The translations under genes and the position numbers were made by a program. A stretch of 6,996 bases of DNA. It comes from Actinomycetes bacterium (lineage in GTDB: Bacteria > Actinomycetota > Actinomycetes > Actinomycetales > Microbacteriaceae). The notes under the pieces are model-generated. The model worked only from the letters and a program-made list of their open reading frames with translations. It was not told the origin of the DNA and ran no database searches. How positions within the stretch are numbered: position 1 is the stretch's first letter; every line of letters starts with the position of its first letter. Shown piece by piece: positions 6,452 to 6,996 of this stretch. The stretch is taken from positions 1-6,996 of the forward strand of contig JAJYSF010000046.1 of the NCBI GenBank assembly GCA_021793715.1. The letters run 5' to 3'.

Positions 6452-6996
6452 CGCGCGTGATCACTACCGAGCTGGCCGCGTATCGCGCGGCGGCGGCGGA
6501 GCTGCCGCTGAGCGCGTCGCTCGGTGCGGAACCGGCCGGGGCGGTCGTCGTGGTCCCCGGCCTCGCTGCCGTGAGGTGGGCGATCGCGCAGGGTGCGGCG
6601 GCCGTGGTCGTCGCCGACGTCTCCAGCGCCACGTCAGCCGAGGCGGCAGAAGTCACCGGGGCGCGCGTGCCGATCGTCCTCGCCCGCCCGCGCCTGCGAG
6701 CCGATGAATCCGATTCGGTGAGCGCCCGTGCGGAGCAGCCGCGACACGTCGTCGCAGACGTCGTCGCCACTCCGCCCGAACGCGCGGCCGCCGTGGCGGA
6801 CGCGGCCGGCTGGATCCGGATCCTCACCGGTGGCGTCCCGACGGTGCGCGCCGTGGATCCCGTCGGCCTCGCCCTGCTCGACGGCCCGCGTGGCGAGGCG
6901 ATCACGCTCACGGTCGCGTCGCCGTCCGCCCGCAGTCGCGGCGCGAGCCTCCGCGTCGAGGCGCTCGGCGAAGAGCGCGTGACGATCGCCGCGGAC
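6448..6996 (+). CDS. Unrecognised protein coupled to the oxidoreductase, 3' partial
   Basis: A GTG at 6448 overlaps the oxidoreductase stop (GTGA, 6448-6451) and opens a frame with no stop for 183 codons to the window end, with the same G/C-heavy third positions as its neighbours. The protein begins VTRVITTELAAYRAAA. It continues with alternating strand/helix segments (GAVVVVPGLAAVRWAIAQGA, then AVVVADVSSA and VPIVLARPRLRADE), followed by WIRILTGGVPTVRAV and a strand-rich region. I do not recognise a named family. The layout recalls a reduced Gfo/Idh-like protein that has lost the GxGxxG loop and the EKP motif, so a non-catalytic partner of the oxidoreductase is possible, but this is a weak inference. 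The four-base overlap strongly suggests translational coupling and a shared task. The C-terminus is outside the window. Confidence 0.7.
   Translation, partial: MTRVITTELAAYRAAAAELPLSASLGAEPAGAVVVVPGLAAVRWAIAQGAAAVVVADVSSATSAEAAEVTGARVPIVLARPRLRADESDSVSARAEQPRHVVADVVATPPERAAAVADAAGWIRILTGGVPTVRAVDPVGLALLDGPRGEAITLTVASPSARSRGASLRVEALGEERVTIAAD
6812..6829 (+). repeat. 18-nt exact direct repeat, copy 2
   Basis: This is the second copy of the 18-nt sequence at 6171-6188, here in the partial gene and encoding part of WIRILTGG. It may be shared codon choice for a similar peptide, trace of a common origin of the two proteins, or chance. Confidence 0.8.

Noticed and set aside
1..6996. CRISPR arrays, tRNA or rRNA genes, insertion-sequence ends
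   Set aside because: No spaced repeats, cloverleaf-like sequences, rRNA-like segments, transposase motifs or paired terminal repeats were seen on reading both strands.

Overview
The window is GC-rich (about 70 %, with strong G/C preference at third codon positions). It carries a DUF222/13E12-type HNH endonuclease gene, a ROK regulator, GTG starts at coupled junctions and one apparently leaderless promoter. Together these point to an actinobacterium, probably a Microbacteriaceae such as Microbacterium. The genus is an inference from gene types and base composition, not from a marker gene.

Layout from left to right. (1) A ThuA-domain protein gene on + (2-862), whose 5' end lies outside the window. 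(2) A short convergent gap with nested inverted repeats. (3) A DUF222 + HNH endonuclease gene on - (941-2407), preceded by a leaderless-type promoter that overlaps a LexA/SOS-like box. (4) A two-gene unit on -: a ROK-family repressor (4044-5303) followed, with one base between stop and start, by a GTG-started gene (2510-4042). The product of that second gene looks like a fusion of a C-glycoside deglycosidase beta-subunit-like domain to a xylose-isomerase-like metal TIM barrel. (5) A 98-bp divergent control region with an imperfect 23-bp palindrome. (6) On +, a Gfo/Idh/MocA oxidoreductase gene (5402-6451), coupled through a GTGA overlap to a GTG-started reading frame (6448 to the window end) that is open at its 3' end and that I do not recognise as a named family.

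How the genes may work together: NAD(P)-dependent Gfo/Idh/MocA enzymes, ThuA proteins and xylose-isomerase-like TIM barrels with small beta-sandwich partners recur in routes that break glycosidic bonds through a 3-keto-sugar intermediate. Examples are C-glycoside cleavage by DgpA + DgpBC or CarA + CarBC, and ThuA/ThuB in trehalose use. The simplest reading is a ROK-controlled locus for uptake-linked breakdown of a plant or natural-product glycoside: the oxidoreductase makes the keto-glycoside, the fused beta-TIM protein cleaves or rearranges it, and ThuA acts on a keto-sugar. No substrate can be read from the sequence. The HNH gene looks unrelated to this pathway and has its own damage-type control signal.

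Most novel points: the single-chain beta-alpha fusion with a roughly 60-residue low-complexity linker, the SOS-like box on the HNH gene, and the GTG-started partner frame behind the oxidoreductase.
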